From positions 3,834,501 to 3,898,500 of the forward strand of contig NZ_CP053590.1 of the NCBI RefSeq assembly GCF_013365535.1: DNA of 64,000 nt, given 5' to 3'. This stretch comes from Aquimarina sp. TRL1 (GTDB lineage: Bacteria > Bacteroidota > Bacteroidia > Flavobacteriales > Flavobacteriaceae). The notes beneath the pieces were generated by a model. The model did no database searches, was not told the origin of the DNA, and worked only from the letters and a program-made list of their open reading frames with translations. The position numbers and the translations under genes are program-made. This document shows, piece by piece, positions 9,623-19,673 of the stretch; the first letter of the stretch is position 1; each line of letters starts with the position of its first letter.

Positions 9623-11485
9623 TTAAAACTGATGTGCAGATATCAAATGATTCTTCTCATTGATGAATACAACATTGTCTATTTCATCAATAAAATAATT
9701 GGGAGTTTTATCTAGTAATTCTATTTGAGTATCAATGGCTCCGGTCTTTTTGTTAATCATATAAATATGATGTTTAGTAGGGGCATTTTCTGATTTTATT
9801 TTTGCTACGATAAATTTGTGCCCCTGAATCGATTTAGAATTAAAAAAACGTTTTTTGGTAACTTCAAAAACAGGGGTCATACTACTACTGTCCGGACCTG
9901 TGTATAATCCAGCAACAACGGATTCCTCTACAACTGCATCTGTTTGATCATTGGATGCGCGTAATGCTCCTCCTGATAAGGAAGACAACATTTTTATATT
10001 GTCCAGGTTTCCTTTGATATCCAGGTCAACTCCAGCAATATTAAGCCCTAGTTGTGCTACTTGTACCAGTCCTCCGATAGAAGAAGGAGGATCAAAATAT
10101 TTACTGTACTTAACAGCTCCGTCAGGAGTTAATAAAGAGATGTGTTGAGGTGTTTGGATAAGGTATCCAGCTCCGGCTACATACTCAGCCATTAAAGGGG
10201 TCTTTCTCTTTACATTTTCCAATTCGATATCTTGCGCAAAAAGATCAATTTTTCCAGAAGATAAGTCAAATTTGTATCCTTTTTTATTTTCAAAAAGCAT
10301 TACCTTTTTTTCTTGCTCATCAAAAGTAACGGCAGGAATGCTTTTGAACTTTACATCTTTGTCCCATACATCTTTTCCTTTGTCGTAATCAAGGATGTTA
10401 GAACGCTCGGTAGATACATATAATACTCCATTTTCTGTAGGGGTAATGTAGTAAGCATATCCTTTTACTTTACTGGTCCATATTTTCTTTCCGTTAGGAT
10501 CTACTAAAGATATAGTTCCGTCTTTTTCGTCTTTCCCAATAGCAATTAGTCCTTTTTCATGAGGAATTACTTCATCCAGGTAATCAATTTTAAAACTCTT
10601 TTTCCATTTAAACTCATTTGTTTGTGGATCGATAATGTTAAACCCTTCTGTCTCAACCAGGATGAGGTTATTGTCTTTATCTGGACGTACATCGATTAAT
10701 GTTCCTCGTAGTTTTAGTTTTCCAGGAGTGATATCTTCTCCTGTAGCAGGTTGTAATACTTTTAGGGTTTTTGCTTTTTTTACTCCAAGGTATAGGCTGT
10801 TATTTTTTTCAGAGTATACTAATGCTTTTATTTTTTTATTAGCCTCATGTGTCCAAACGATAGCACCGGTCTCTGCATTGATCGTATATATCTTTTCTTT
10901 AATTCCCAGAATTAAGTTGTTTTCTTTGCTAAAATAGGGACCTTGATTAATAAAAGATCCTGAGAAGTATTTTTGGATAAGTCCTTTTGACTCTCCAAGA
11001 TCTGCAACCCATTTTTTAGACCAGCTTTCCAGGCTAAAACACATTAGTTTTCTTGTTTTGTCTTTTAGGAGTTCAAAAAGGATGATTTTATTATCCGGAT
11101 AGAGGGAGAAATTTTTTATTCTAGCTCCTTCATCTTTGGTATCGTATACGATATTTCCGTTACTGGAATTGATGATTATTCCACGAGTTTTTCCTGCAAT
11201 GGGAACATATTCAATGTAGAAAAGAGGAAGACCATCTATCGTCAGAAAAGTGTTTTTATCAATAGCTTTGAGTTCTTTGTTGTGCCATATGATTTCTCCG
11301 GTGGCATTGTTCATGGCTAATAAACCTTTTGCACCCGAAGCAATAATATATCCATCATTGGATTGTTTGATCCAACCTACTTCATATAATTGTTCTTTTA
11401 GGTTGACTTCCCATATTTTTTTTTGAGAATAGATAGTAGGGACACTACTCAAGATAAGTAGTGCTATTAGTATGATTTTTTTCAT
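9623..11485 (-). CDS. Secreted PQQ-type beta-propeller protein
   Basis: A 620-residue protein with a signal peptide (MKKIILIALLILSSVPTIYSQ). The mature part is built of repeats of the form [G/D]-x-[I/L]-xx-[hydrophobic]-[D/N]-xx-[T/N]-G-x-[I/K]-xW, for example LLAMNNATGEIIWHNKE, YTINAETGAIVWTHEA, NIIDPQTNEFKWKK and SLVDPNGKKIWTSK. This is the PQQ-like/BamB-like eight-bladed propeller pattern. The last 110 residues leave the repeat and end in another blade-like segment (YMINKKTGAIDTQIEL). No catalytic PQQ-dehydrogenase residues or haem motif are present, so it is probably a binding or scaffold protein of the periplasm or outer membrane. It is monocistronic with its own terminator. Confidence 0.78.
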   Translation of the reverse strand: MKKIILIALLILSSVPTIYSQKKIWEVNLKEQLYEVGWIKQSNDGYIIASGAKGLLAMNNATGEIIWHNKELKAIDKNTFLTIDGLPLFYIEYVPIAGKTRGIIINSSNGNIVYDTKDEGARIKNFSLYPDNKIILFELLKDKTRKLMCFSLESWSKKWVADLGESKGLIQKYFSGSFINQGPYFSKENNLILGIKEKIYTINAETGAIVWTHEANKKIKALVYSEKNNSLYLGVKKAKTLKVLQPATGEDITPGKLKLRGTLIDVRPDKDNNLILVETEGFNIIDPQTNEFKWKKSFKIDYLDEVIPHEKGLIAIGKDEKDGTISLVDPNGKKIWTSKVKGYAYYITPTENGVLYVSTERSNILDYDKGKDVWDKDVKFKSIPAVTFDEQEKKVMLFENKKGYKFDLSSGKIDLFAQDIELENVKRKTPLMAEYVAGAGYLIQTPQHISLLTPDGAVKYSKYFDPPSSIGGLVQVAQLGLNIAGVDLDIKGNLDNIKMLSSLSGGALRASNDQTDAVVEESVVAGLYTGPDSSSMTPVFEVTKKRFFNSKSIQGHKFIVAKIKSENAPTKHHIYMINKKTGAIDTQIELLDKTPNYFIDEIDNVVFINEKNHLISAHQF

Positions 11486-11600
11486 AAAAATATAGCTGAT
11501 AATGTTAAATTTTGTTAAATATCTACTGTTTTTTTGATACTACAAAATTTCGTCAGCTTTATAATGAAGAAAGTGTAAAATAGACATGTCCATTTATAAA

Positions 11601-11637
11601 AAAGCAAGTTATAAAGACTTTATAACCTGCTTTTTTT
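11601..11637. terminator. Hairpin terminator downstream of pheT
   Basis: Near-perfect inverted repeat: AAAGCA (11601-11606) and TTATAA (11609-11614) pair with TTATAA (11620-11625) and TGCTTT (11628-11633), with A and T runs on both sides. It lies about 110 bases past pheT and could work in either direction. Confidence 0.65.
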
Positions 11638-11747
11638 GAGTACTACGTTGACTCGATTATCGTGATATGCTACTTCTCGGAAAGTTTTGAAGTAGGATTT
11701 ATTTTTTAGTGTAGCGCCTTTTGTTTGTATCAAAGCGGCGTATTGTT

Positions 11748-14174
11748 CTATCGTAATTCTGCTCCTAATTTATTTTCAAAATTGTGAAGCAGTTTATTCA
11801 TTACCTTATCAATTTGCTTATCTGTCAGGGTTTTCTTTTCATCCTGAATAATAAAGCTTACTGCGTATGATTTTTTCCCTTCAGGAAGATTTTTTCCTTC
11901 ATATACATCAAACAGATTAATGTCTTTTAGCAGTTGTTTTTCTGTTTGTTTTGCGATGGTATGAATCTCGGCAAAGGTAACTTTGTTGTCTAATAGTAAC
12001 GCAAAGTCTCTTCGAACTTCAGGGAACTTAGGAATATCTGTGTACTTTATTTTGGTACGTTTTGCTACCTCTAAAATATTATCCCAGTTAAAATCAGCAA
12101 AGAGTACTTCCTGATTAATAGAAAAATGCTTTAAGACTGTTTTTTTGATCATACCGAATTCTACTAATTTGGTCTTGCTAATGCTTAGAGCAAGTCCTTC
12201 AGAGAATACGTCATTTTTTAGAGGAGTCGTTCTGGCATTATTGATACCAAGTCGTTCTAATGTTGCCTGAACAATTCCTTTTAAGAAAAAGAAGTCACTT
12301 TTTTGTGTAGGAGTGTTCCAGTTTTCTTTGTGCTGATTTCCGCTAATGATAATGCTAAGATGTTTGTTCTCTATACGCTTATCATCATATGCGTGATATG
12401 TTTTTCCGAATTCAAAAAGTTTGATATCGGATCTTTTTCGATTGACATTATACGATACAGCTTCCAGACCTGAGAAAAGCATGGATTGCCTCATCACTGA
12501 TAAATCATTACTTAGCGGGTTGAGCATATTGACGTTATTATCCGCTTGTAGATCTTCACTCAATTCGATATACGCAGGTGAAGTAAGTGAATTAGCCATC
12601 ATTTCATGTAACCCTTTTGCCGCTAATAGAGATGATATGGTTTGCTGCACACTGTGATCAGAAAATTTGTCTGAATTAGAGATAGAGGCATTTAATTTTT
12701 GAGTGAAATTAATATTGTTATATCCATATACTCTCAGGATTTCTTCGATGACATCAACCTCTCTTTGGACATCATTTCTATAGGAAGGGATTGTGAGCCC
12801 GATTCCACTTTCAGTTACATTGTTTACTTTAATATCCAGTGATGTGAGAATACTCTTGATCGTTTCTCTTGGTAATTCTTCTCCAATTAATTTTGTAGCG
12901 TTGTCGAAAGAAAGAAATACCTGATAATCTTCAATTTTTCTTGGGTATAAATCGATAATATCACTGGTGATATCTCCTCCTGCCAATTCCTGAATTAACA
13001 GTGCTGCTCTTTTGAGAGCGTATTCTGTTATATTCGGATCAATTCCTCTTTCGAATCTAAAAGAAGCATCGGTATTTAATCCGTGTCTTTTAGCTGTTTT
13101 TCGAATACTTACCGGGTTGAAATAGGCGCTTTCCAGGAAAATGGAAGTAGTATTTTCGGTCACTCCCGAGTTAATACCACCAAAAACTCCGGCGATACAC
13201 AGTGGTTTATTAGCATCACAGATCATTAAATCTTCTTCGTGTAATTCTCGTTCTACTTCATCAAGGGTAGTGAATTTTGTTCCTTTGGCTACTGTTTTTA
13301 CTTCGATTTTATTCCCTTCAATTAATTGAGAATCAAAAGCATGTAATGGTTGTCCTAATTCGTGTAATACATAATTAGTAACATCTACTACATTGTTTTT
13401 TGGAGTAATTCCTATGGCTAACAATCGATGTTGTAACCAGGCAGGAGATTCTGCAACTTGTAATCCAGAAATAGTAACACCACAGTATCTGGGAGCTAAC
13501 TCTTTATTGATAACATCGATATCTATTTTGTGCAATCTGTTTTCTACTCTGAAATTACTCACAGAAGGAGTGATTAGTTCCAGTTTGGTTCCTTGTTGTT
13601 GTAATCCTGCTTTTAGGTCTCTGGCAGTTCCCCAGTGACTCATTGCATCAGCCCGGTTAGGAGTTAAACCAATTTCGAAAACAGCATCATTTTCAATATT
13701 AAAAATTTCAGAAGCCAGCGTCCCTACAGGAATATCGTGATCGAGTACCATAATTCCGTCATGACTTTTTCCAAGACCTAATTCATCTTCGGCACAGATC
13801 ATACCATAGCTTTCTTCTCCTCGGATTTTTCCCTTTTTGATCACCCATTCTTTTCCATCTTCATCATACAGTTTGGTACCAATCGTGGCAACTGGTACTT
13901 TCTGACCTGCTGCAACATTAGGAGCCCCACAAACAATCTGTAATGGTTCTGCTTCTCCGACATCTACACGGGTTATTTTTAGCTTATCAGCATTTGGGTG
14001 TTGGCTACAGTTCAAAACATGACCTACTACTACTCCTTGTAATCCTCCTTTTACACTTTGGTAGGGATCAATTCCTTCGACTTCTAGTCCCAGGTCAGTT
14101 AGTAATTCTCCTGCTTTTTCTGCTTCCCAATCTAGCTTGATAAACTGCTTTAACCAGTTGTATGAAATTTTCAT
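11748..14174 (-). CDS. pheT: Phenylalanine--tRNA ligase, beta subunit
   Basis: An 808-residue class II aminoacyl-tRNA synthetase beta chain that, with the alpha chain (pheS, not in this window), charges tRNA-Phe. Seen in order: N-terminal MKISYNWLKQF; an EMAP/OB tRNA-binding domain at about 40-150 (HPNADKLKI, IVCGAPNV, GEESYGMICAEDELGLG); the B3/B4 editing-type domain at about 215-380 (GITPKNNVVDVTNYV, FGG, RFERGID); the B5 domain at about 400-470; the catalytic-like core (NPLSNDLSVMR); and a C-terminal ferredoxin-fold anticodon-binding domain at about 715-808 (KFPEVRRDFALLL, FDVYEG). Length is normal. It is monocistronic with a strong promoter. Confidence 0.97.
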   Translation of the reverse strand: MKISYNWLKQFIKLDWEAEKAGELLTDLGLEVEGIDPYQSVKGGLQGVVVGHVLNCSQHPNADKLKITRVDVGEAEPLQIVCGAPNVAAGQKVPVATIGTKLYDEDGKEWVIKKGKIRGEESYGMICAEDELGLGKSHDGIMVLDHDIPVGTLASEIFNIENDAVFEIGLTPNRADAMSHWGTARDLKAGLQQQGTKLELITPSVSNFRVENRLHKIDIDVINKELAPRYCGVTISGLQVAESPAWLQHRLLAIGITPKNNVVDVTNYVLHELGQPLHAFDSQLIEGNKIEVKTVAKGTKFTTLDEVERELHEEDLMICDANKPLCIAGVFGGINSGVTENTTSIFLESAYFNPVSIRKTAKRHGLNTDASFRFERGIDPNITEYALKRAALLIQELAGGDITSDIIDLYPRKIEDYQVFLSFDNATKLIGEELPRETIKSILTSLDIKVNNVTESGIGLTIPSYRNDVQREVDVIEEILRVYGYNNINFTQKLNASISNSDKFSDHSVQQTISSLLAAKGLHEMMANSLTSPAYIELSEDLQADNNVNMLNPLSNDLSVMRQSMLFSGLEAVSYNVNRKRSDIKLFEFGKTYHAYDDKRIENKHLSIIISGNQHKENWNTPTQKSDFFFLKGIVQATLERLGINNARTTPLKNDVFSEGLALSISKTKLVEFGMIKKTVLKHFSINQEVLFADFNWDNILEVAKRTKIKYTDIPKFPEVRRDFALLLDNKVTFAEIHTIAKQTEKQLLKDINLFDVYEGKNLPEGKKSYAVSFIIQDEKKTLTDKQIDKVMNKLLHNFENKLGAELR

Positions 14175-14199
14175 TTGTGAACTTTCTGAATTTAGTTGG

Positions 14200-14229
14200 T
14201 AAAGATACTATATTGAATACAGCTGACAA
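14200..14229 (-). promoter_or_regulatory. Promoter of pheT
   Basis: Minus strand: TTG (14229-14227), 19-base spacer, then TATCTTTA (14207-14200), one base off TAnnTTTG. It lies 26 bases before the pheT ATG. Confidence 0.6.
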
Positions 14230-14307
14230 ACTGCAACTAGTGTAGATTTTAAAAAAATAAAGAAAATGTCGAAGCGAAGAAAAAGGGGGGTAAATTCAAA
14301 AATCGGA

Positions 14308-15645
14308 TTAGTTATTTCGCACTCTGAACGTTATTTTTCTATTGGTAATAATAGTGGTGATTCCTAGCCCTAAGGTAAACCGGGTATTATCAGTAAATTG
14401 GTTAATACCTGCGAAACTAAATACCCCACTTCCAATCGCTGTAGCATTTCCTATAGGAAGCTCATCACTGAATGTACCATCATTATCCGTATCGATAATC
14501 AACCGCAAATTGGCAGCAGTAGCAGCAGGAATTCCCGATAAATCGAATCGAAGATCAATAGCACCTACATCTATAGCTGTCCCTCCTGTATTGGATTCAC
14601 TGATTCGCCAGACCCTGTCCAGTCGTGTACGAATACCTCCAGGGATATCAGCTGTGGTGTTGAATTCTAAGGCAGCATTATCATGCCCCCACATAAAAAA
14701 CTCATTATTTCCCAGGTTTGTAGGGTTGAGTACCCGCACAATTCCGGTACCCTGGGCATCTGTATGAAGATGAGTAGCGCTAATTCGACCGATCCCTGCC
14801 ACATCATGATCGTAATTTCCTGCTGTCGCATTATCCTCATTAAAAACATCATTCACAGATAAGGCAAAATTATATTTGGCAGCCAGATAGTTATGAATAA
14901 TGATCTTTTGTGCATCATTAATAACTGTATTAAACATGATAACCTCTCCGATGTCTCCGGAAAAATAATAATTAGGAGTTCCTTCGTTTCTTCCGGCACC
15001 AACCCGAATAGGTCGAGAAGGATTAGATGTCATTACATGAGAGCTTGTCGAATTGATTGTCCCGTTGACAGCTAATCGTTTTCCATTGGCAGCATTTTGA
15101 TATTCGATCATCTGAGAAGCCCAATTTCCTGCGGTAGAAACTCCAGATGAATTTACCTGCCAGGGACCACTGGCTCTTCCGGTCCAGAATTGCCATATAT
15201 TAGAGTTAGGGGTAGCGTACAATATAAAACCGGCAGTCGGTCTTCCTCCAGGATCATCTCTGTTGGAGATAACCGCTTTATATCGATTTGTAGCTGCAAC
15301 TCTCGTAGCGGAAAAAACAGTGAAACTTGCAGGAGTAATTGCTGCTGTAAACGGTCTTTCAAAGTATTGGGAAGTCCCGTTAAAATTAAATGCAGGGTAT
15401 CCGTTGATCGCCGCAGACATAAATGTAGCCCCGTTTCCTGCCGATAAATCAAAATTGTTCCCGGAGTTATCGCCCCAACTGTTTAATACACTCCCATTGG
15501 TTCCTGTCATCGTATTAGCATCTAACCAAAGGACAAGAGATGAAGTTCCATCATTGGTACCAACTCCTCCCGGACCTGTTTGAGCGAGTCCAAAACTATG
15601 GATACAAAGTATAGATATAAAAGAGCTAAGTAAGTACTTTTTCAT
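14308..15645 (-). CDS. Secreted LamG/concanavalin-like protein
   Basis: A 445-residue exported protein with a signal peptide (MKKYLLSSFISILCIHSFGLAQ). Residues 35-255 look like a jelly-roll LamG/ConA-type lectin domain: SLVLWLDANTMTG, NFNGTSQYFERP, SGDIGEVIMFN, and a terminal INDAQKIIIHNYLAAKYN. Residues 265-430 form a second domain found after LamG domains in Bacteroidota surface proteins (DHDVAGIGR, FFMWGHDNA, RVWRISE, LRLIIDTDNDGTF, FTLGLG). In related proteins a T9SS sorting domain usually follows; here the chain stops soon after (ITNRKITFRVRNN), and no further reading frame continues below 14308. It is probably an adhesin or carbohydrate binder, with no catalytic residues apparent. Confidence 0.75.
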   Translation of the reverse strand: MKKYLLSSFISILCIHSFGLAQTGPGGVGTNDGTSSLVLWLDANTMTGTNGSVLNSWGDNSGNNFDLSAGNGATFMSAAINGYPAFNFNGTSQYFERPFTAAITPASFTVFSATRVAATNRYKAVISNRDDPGGRPTAGFILYATPNSNIWQFWTGRASGPWQVNSSGVSTAGNWASQMIEYQNAANGKRLAVNGTINSTSSHVMTSNPSRPIRVGAGRNEGTPNYYFSGDIGEVIMFNTVINDAQKIIIHNYLAAKYNFALSVNDVFNEDNATAGNYDHDVAGIGRISATHLHTDAQGTGIVRVLNPTNLGNNEFFMWGHDNAALEFNTTADIPGGIRTRLDRVWRISESNTGGTAIDVGAIDLRFDLSGIPAATAANLRLIIDTDNDGTFSDELPIGNATAIGSGVFSFAGINQFTDNTRFTLGLGITTIITNRKITFRVRNN

Positions 15646-16047
15646 ATTGATTTATTAGTAGTACATCAACCGGAAAATTAATAGGGGGTTATGGTTTTTC
15701 ACTAAGAATGATACCACACTAGATCCGATTGTAAGCAAATTACTTAAAAAAAAGTAAAAAGCTGTTAAAACCAAGCGATAAGTTAATGGGGAATTCAGAA
15801 AAAACGCTGTGTATAAAAGATATTTCGATTCCTCTTTGTAAAAGGAATATGAGAGAAATCATAGGGGTGTTTTTACTAAATATTTATGGAAGACTCTTCG
15901 AAATGTATAAAGACAGAAATTACTTGTTAAAAAATGAAGAGTTATTTAGTAAAGTACATTTGTTTTTTAAATTAAAATTATGGTATTGTTACAATATTGG
16001 TTAATTTGTTGTAAAATTCCTATAACATTTCTTTGATTTGGCTGTTT
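15646..16047. other. Intergenic region between LamG gene and pta, no gene seen
   Basis: This AT-rich stretch separates divergent genes and must hold the 14308-15645 promoter on the minus strand. A 72-codon plus-strand frame at 15786-16004 has no ribosome site, unusual composition for a real protein and no family resemblance; I do not count it. No repeat or RNA structure stands out. Confidence 0.5.
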
Positions 16048-16080
16048 TTGTGGAAAATATTCAATATTGGCGTATCTTTG
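16048..16080 (+). promoter_or_regulatory. Promoter of pta-ackA
   Basis: TTG (16048-16050), 22-base spacer, then TATCTTTG (16073-16080), an exact TAnnTTTG. The predicted start lies about 14 bases before the ATG at 16101. Confidence 0.72.
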
Positions 16081-16100
16081 CAGCACCAAATTAACTGTAC

Positions 16101-18194
16101 ATGTGTAAATCTGTTTATATAGCGACCATTGAACCAAACAGTGGTAAATCCATAATTGTTTTAGGGTTAATGCGTATGCTGCTAGGAAAGGTTGCCAGAG
16201 TAGGATATTTCAGACCTATTATTGATGACCCCAAAGAAGGAGAGGTCGACAATCATATCAATACGGTAATCTCCCATTTCGAACTGGATATTAATTTCAA
16301 AAATGCCTATGCTTTTACTCGCAATGAGGTATTACAAAAATACAATCAGGGAAAATCCGGAGAGGTGATCGATGGAATCATCAGAAAATATAAAAATCTG
16401 ACAGAGCGATTCGATTTTATTCTGGTAGAAGGAACTGATTTTTCTGATGAAGGGAGTATTATCGAATTTGATATCAATGTTGTGATTGCTAAAAATTTAG
16501 GGATTCCTGCGATTATTGTAGCAAATGGAGTGGATAAAACCAATGAAGAGATTGTTTCGAATCTAAAATTAGCACATGATACCTTTCATGGAAAAGACGT
16601 GGAAGTACTGGGCGTTTTTGCTAATAAGGTATTAAACGGAAAAGAGGAGCAGTTAAAAGTTGATTTGTCAAAAGAATTCGGAGATCAAATTGATAAGATA
16701 GTCATTCCACAGGTAGCTTCCTTAATTAGTCCGACAATTAAAGAAATTGTAAAAGAGTTAGATGGCAAGGTACTATTTGGAAAAGAACATCTCAATAATC
16801 AGGCAGTTAACTTTGGTGTTGGAGCAATGCAGTTGCGAAATTACCTTACCCATCTCAAAGAGAATAGCCTAGTCATTACTCCAGGGGATCGGGCAGATGT
16901 TATTTTGGGTGTATTGCAGGCAGATATTTCTGCGAATTACCCTAAAATTTCAGGAATTATTCTTACCGGAGGTATTGTGCCGGAAGAACCTATTCTGAAA
17001 TTGATAGAAGGAGTCTCCCTATCTTTCCCTATTGTATCAGTACCTAGCGGGACCTTTTCTATAGCCAATCAGATTGGAGCAATAAAGCCCAAAATATACG
17101 CTGATAACTTACAGAAAATAAATACGTCTATCAGTACTTTCGAAAAGTATGTAGACGAGGAACACTTATCTAATTCTTTGATCACTTTTACATCAGAAGG
17201 GTTGACACCTAGTATGTTTCAATATGATTTGTTTAAAAGAGCTTTGCTCCATAAAAAACATATCGTATTACCAGAAGGATCAGACGAGCGCATTCTGAGA
17301 GCCACTGCACGTTTAGTAGCATCAGAGGTAGTGGATGTAACCCTGATAGGGGATGAACAGAAAATAAAAAGCAAGGCTTCTTCTCTGGATATTGCCATCG
17401 ATTTTGATAAGGTAACCATTGTTTTTCCAACTGAATCTCCATATTTTGAGGAATATGCGCAGACATTATACGAGTTGCGAAAGCACAAAAATGTGAACAT
17501 GGATATGGCTAGAGATATGATGGCTGATGTATCATATTTTGGAACTATGATGATTTATAAAGGTCATGCAGATGGAATGGTATCCGGAGCTGTACATACT
17601 ACTCAGCATACGATACGACCAGCATTACAATTTATTAAGACCAAACCAGGTGCGAATATTGTTTCTTCTATCTTTTTTATGTGTCTGGACGATCGGGTAT
17701 CGGTATTTGGAGATTGTGCGATTAACCCCAACCCAAATGCAGAAGAACTGGCAGAAATCGCAATTACCTCTGCTGATTCTACAGCAGCTTTTGGTATAGA
17801 ACCTAAAATAGCGATGCTGTCATATTCATCAGGAACATCAGGAAAAGGAGCAGATGTAGAGATTGTGCGTTCTGCTACGGAGATTGTAAAAAAACAACGT
17901 CCGGATCTCAAAATCGAAGGACCGATACAGTATGATGCGGCGGTAGATATGGAAGTAGGAAAAAGCAAACTTCCGGATTCTGAAGTCGCTGGACAAGCAA
18001 GTGTATTGATCTTTCCTGATCTCAATACCGGAAACAATACGTATAAGGCAATTCAGCGGGAGACAGGTGCATTAGCCATCGGACCGATGCTACAAGGATT
18101 AAATAAACCGGTAAATGATCTCAGTCGTGGATGTACTGCTGATGATGTATACAATACCGTAATAATAACAGCCATTCAGGCACAAGGATTATAA
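16101..18194 (+). CDS. pta: Phosphate acetyltransferase, long form
   Basis: A 697-residue enzyme converting acetyl-CoA and phosphate to acetyl phosphate. It has the long three-part layout: an N-terminal dethiobiotin-synthetase-like P-loop domain (EPNSGKS around residues 11-17) at about 1-220, a DRTGG-type middle domain at about 225-340 (VITPGDRADVILG), and the C-terminal PTA catalytic domain from about 373 (LPEGSDERILRA, then DGMVSGAVHTT, FGDCAINPNPNAEELA, SYSSGTSGKG, and the end segment DLSRGCTADDVYN). Length is normal for the long form, whose N-terminal part is regulatory in enterobacteria. It is cotranscribed with ackA, which starts nine bases later. Confidence 0.96.
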   Translation: MCKSVYIATIEPNSGKSIIVLGLMRMLLGKVARVGYFRPIIDDPKEGEVDNHINTVISHFELDINFKNAYAFTRNEVLQKYNQGKSGEVIDGIIRKYKNLTERFDFILVEGTDFSDEGSIIEFDINVVIAKNLGIPAIIVANGVDKTNEEIVSNLKLAHDTFHGKDVEVLGVFANKVLNGKEEQLKVDLSKEFGDQIDKIVIPQVASLISPTIKEIVKELDGKVLFGKEHLNNQAVNFGVGAMQLRNYLTHLKENSLVITPGDRADVILGVLQADISANYPKISGIILTGGIVPEEPILKLIEGVSLSFPIVSVPSGTFSIANQIGAIKPKIYADNLQKINTSISTFEKYVDEEHLSNSLITFTSEGLTPSMFQYDLFKRALLHKKHIVLPEGSDERILRATARLVASEVVDVTLIGDEQKIKSKASSLDIAIDFDKVTIVFPTESPYFEEYAQTLYELRKHKNVNMDMARDMMADVSYFGTMMIYKGHADGMVSGAVHTTQHTIRPALQFIKTKPGANIVSSIFFMCLDDRVSVFGDCAINPNPNAEELAEIAITSADSTAAFGIEPKIAMLSYSSGTSGKGADVEIVRSATEIVKKQRPDLKIEGPIQYDAAVDMEVGKSKLPDSEVAGQASVLIFPDLNTGNNTYKAIQRETGALAIGPMLQGLNKPVNDLSRGCTADDVYNTVIITAIQAQGL

Positions 18195-18203
18195 AAAGCC
18201 TAT

Positions 18204-19388
18204 ATGCAAGTACTCGTTTTAAACTCAGGAAGCTCTTCTATAAAATTTCAATTATTCACCATGCCAGAGGAGACGGTAATCTGCGCAGGTCTGGTAGAAC
18301 GTATTGGTTTGGAGAATGCCCGGATTACGTATAAAACCGATATAAATACTCTAGAGGAGGAGGTATCTATAACCAATCACAAAGAAGGATTAGAGTGCAT
18401 TGCATCCTATCTGATGGATCAGAAGACAGGGGTGATTAATGCCGCAGATGATATTGCCGTTGTAGGGCACCGAGTGGTACATGGAGGAAGCTCGTTTGCA
18501 GAGACGGTAGTAATTACAGAGGAGGTGAAACAAAAGATTGCAGAATTAGCTCCTTTGGCTCCGTTGCACAATCCAGCTAATCTGATAGGAATTGAAGTAG
18601 CAGAAACTATTTTTACCCAAGCAACTCAGGTAGGGGTTTTTGATACCGCATTTCATCAGACGATGCCTGTAGTGGCATATAAATATGCAATTCCAAATCA
18701 GTTTTTGGATACCCATCATATTCGGGTATATGGGTTTCATGGAACCAGTCATAAATATGTATCAGAAAAAGCCAATGCTTTTTTAGGGAAGGCTGCTTCC
18801 CGAATAATTACCATTCATTTAGGGAATGGGTGTAGTATGACTGCTGTAAAAGATGGAAAAAGTATAGAGCATTCATTGGGATTCGCTCCTATGAATGGTC
18901 TTATTATGGGAACTCGTTCCGGAGATATTGATCCGGGAATTATTTTTCATTTGGTAGATTCATTAGGGTATACCATGGAGGAAGTGAGTTCGTTACTACA
19001 AAAAGAAAGTGGTATGCTGGGCTTAACAGGTTTTAGTGATCTCCGGGATATAGAAGCTGCCGCTGAAGCTGGAAATAAAGAATGTCAGCTGGCATTAGAA
19101 ATGAATGCATATCGGATAAAAAAGTTTATAGGAGCTTTTGCTACTGTTATGAATGGACTTGATGCTATTGTCTTTACTGCAGGAATTGGAGAAAACTCAG
19201 ACGTGATCAGAAAATTGGTATGTACTGATCTCGATTTTCTGGGAATTCAGCTGGATGAAGAAAAAAACGCAGTACGATCCAAAGAAATCAGAGCGATTAA
19301 CAAGGAAGATGCTTCGGTAAAAATCTTGATAGTACCGACTAATGAAGAGTTGGAAATCGCCAAACAATCTGTAGCGTTATTAGAATAA
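18204..19388 (+). CDS. ackA: Acetate kinase
   Basis: A 394-residue kinase of the ASKHA fold making acetate and ATP from acetyl phosphate. Signature motifs are visible: VLNSGSSSIKF at 4-14 (acetate kinase signature 1), VGHRVVHGG near 90, FDTAFHQTMP near 148, GFHGTSHKYV near 176, HLGNGCSM near 205, GTRSGDIDPG near 236, and FTAGIGENS near 325. The start ATG follows pta by nine bases, so the pair forms the classical pta-ackA operon for overflow acetate production and ATP gain. A long hairpin terminator ends the operon. Confidence 0.97.
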   Translation: MQVLVLNSGSSSIKFQLFTMPEETVICAGLVERIGLENARITYKTDINTLEEEVSITNHKEGLECIASYLMDQKTGVINAADDIAVVGHRVVHGGSSFAETVVITEEVKQKIAELAPLAPLHNPANLIGIEVAETIFTQATQVGVFDTAFHQTMPVVAYKYAIPNQFLDTHHIRVYGFHGTSHKYVSEKANAFLGKAASRIITIHLGNGCSMTAVKDGKSIEHSLGFAPMNGLIMGTRSGDIDPGIIFHLVDSLGYTMEEVSSLLQKESGMLGLTGFSDLRDIEAAAEAGNKECQLALEMNAYRIKKFIGAFATVMNGLDAIVFTAGIGENSDVIRKLVCTDLDFLGIQLDEEKNAVRSKEIRAINKEDASVKILIVPTNEELEIAKQSVALLE

Positions 19389-19413
19389 TAGCGATATAAA
19401 TGATAGTACGAAT

Positions 19414-19455
19414 AGTACCCGGTGTTTCTTAACAAGAAATACCGGGTATTTTTTT
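19414..19455 (+). terminator. Terminator of the pta-ackA operon
   Basis: Long hairpin: arms AGTACCCGGT(G)TTTCTT and AAGAAA(T)ACCGGGTATT with a three-base loop near 19431-19433 and a T run to 19455. Confidence 0.85.
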
Positions 19456-19673
19456 AAGCAGTATTCAATCTCTTTTCCTCGGTAGATTGCTAAAAGGTCA
19501 CAGGTAATTTCTTTGTTGTTCTAAATAGATAATTCAGTAACTGGAAATAATTTTAATAAAAATCCTCTTTTTTGGGTAATGAAATACATGCGTACACTCT
19601 TATCAATAGAAACCCATGTGGAGGAATCCGAAAATCCAATTGATAAAAAGAGTAGGAAAAAAAATCTAACGTT

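Noticed and set aside
14342..14767. 141-codon frame opposite the LamG-like gene
   Set aside because: Shadow of a secreted protein gene with clear signal peptide and domains on the other strand.
15786..16004. 72-codon plus-strand open frame before pta
   Set aside because: No promoter or ribosome site, odd composition (many Cys, Lys and Phe), no family resemblance, and it sits in a divergent spacer just before the pta promoter.
17603..18037. 144-codon open frame antisense to pta
   Set aside because: It lies wholly opposite a conserved catalytic domain; its openness follows from the codon bias of pta.
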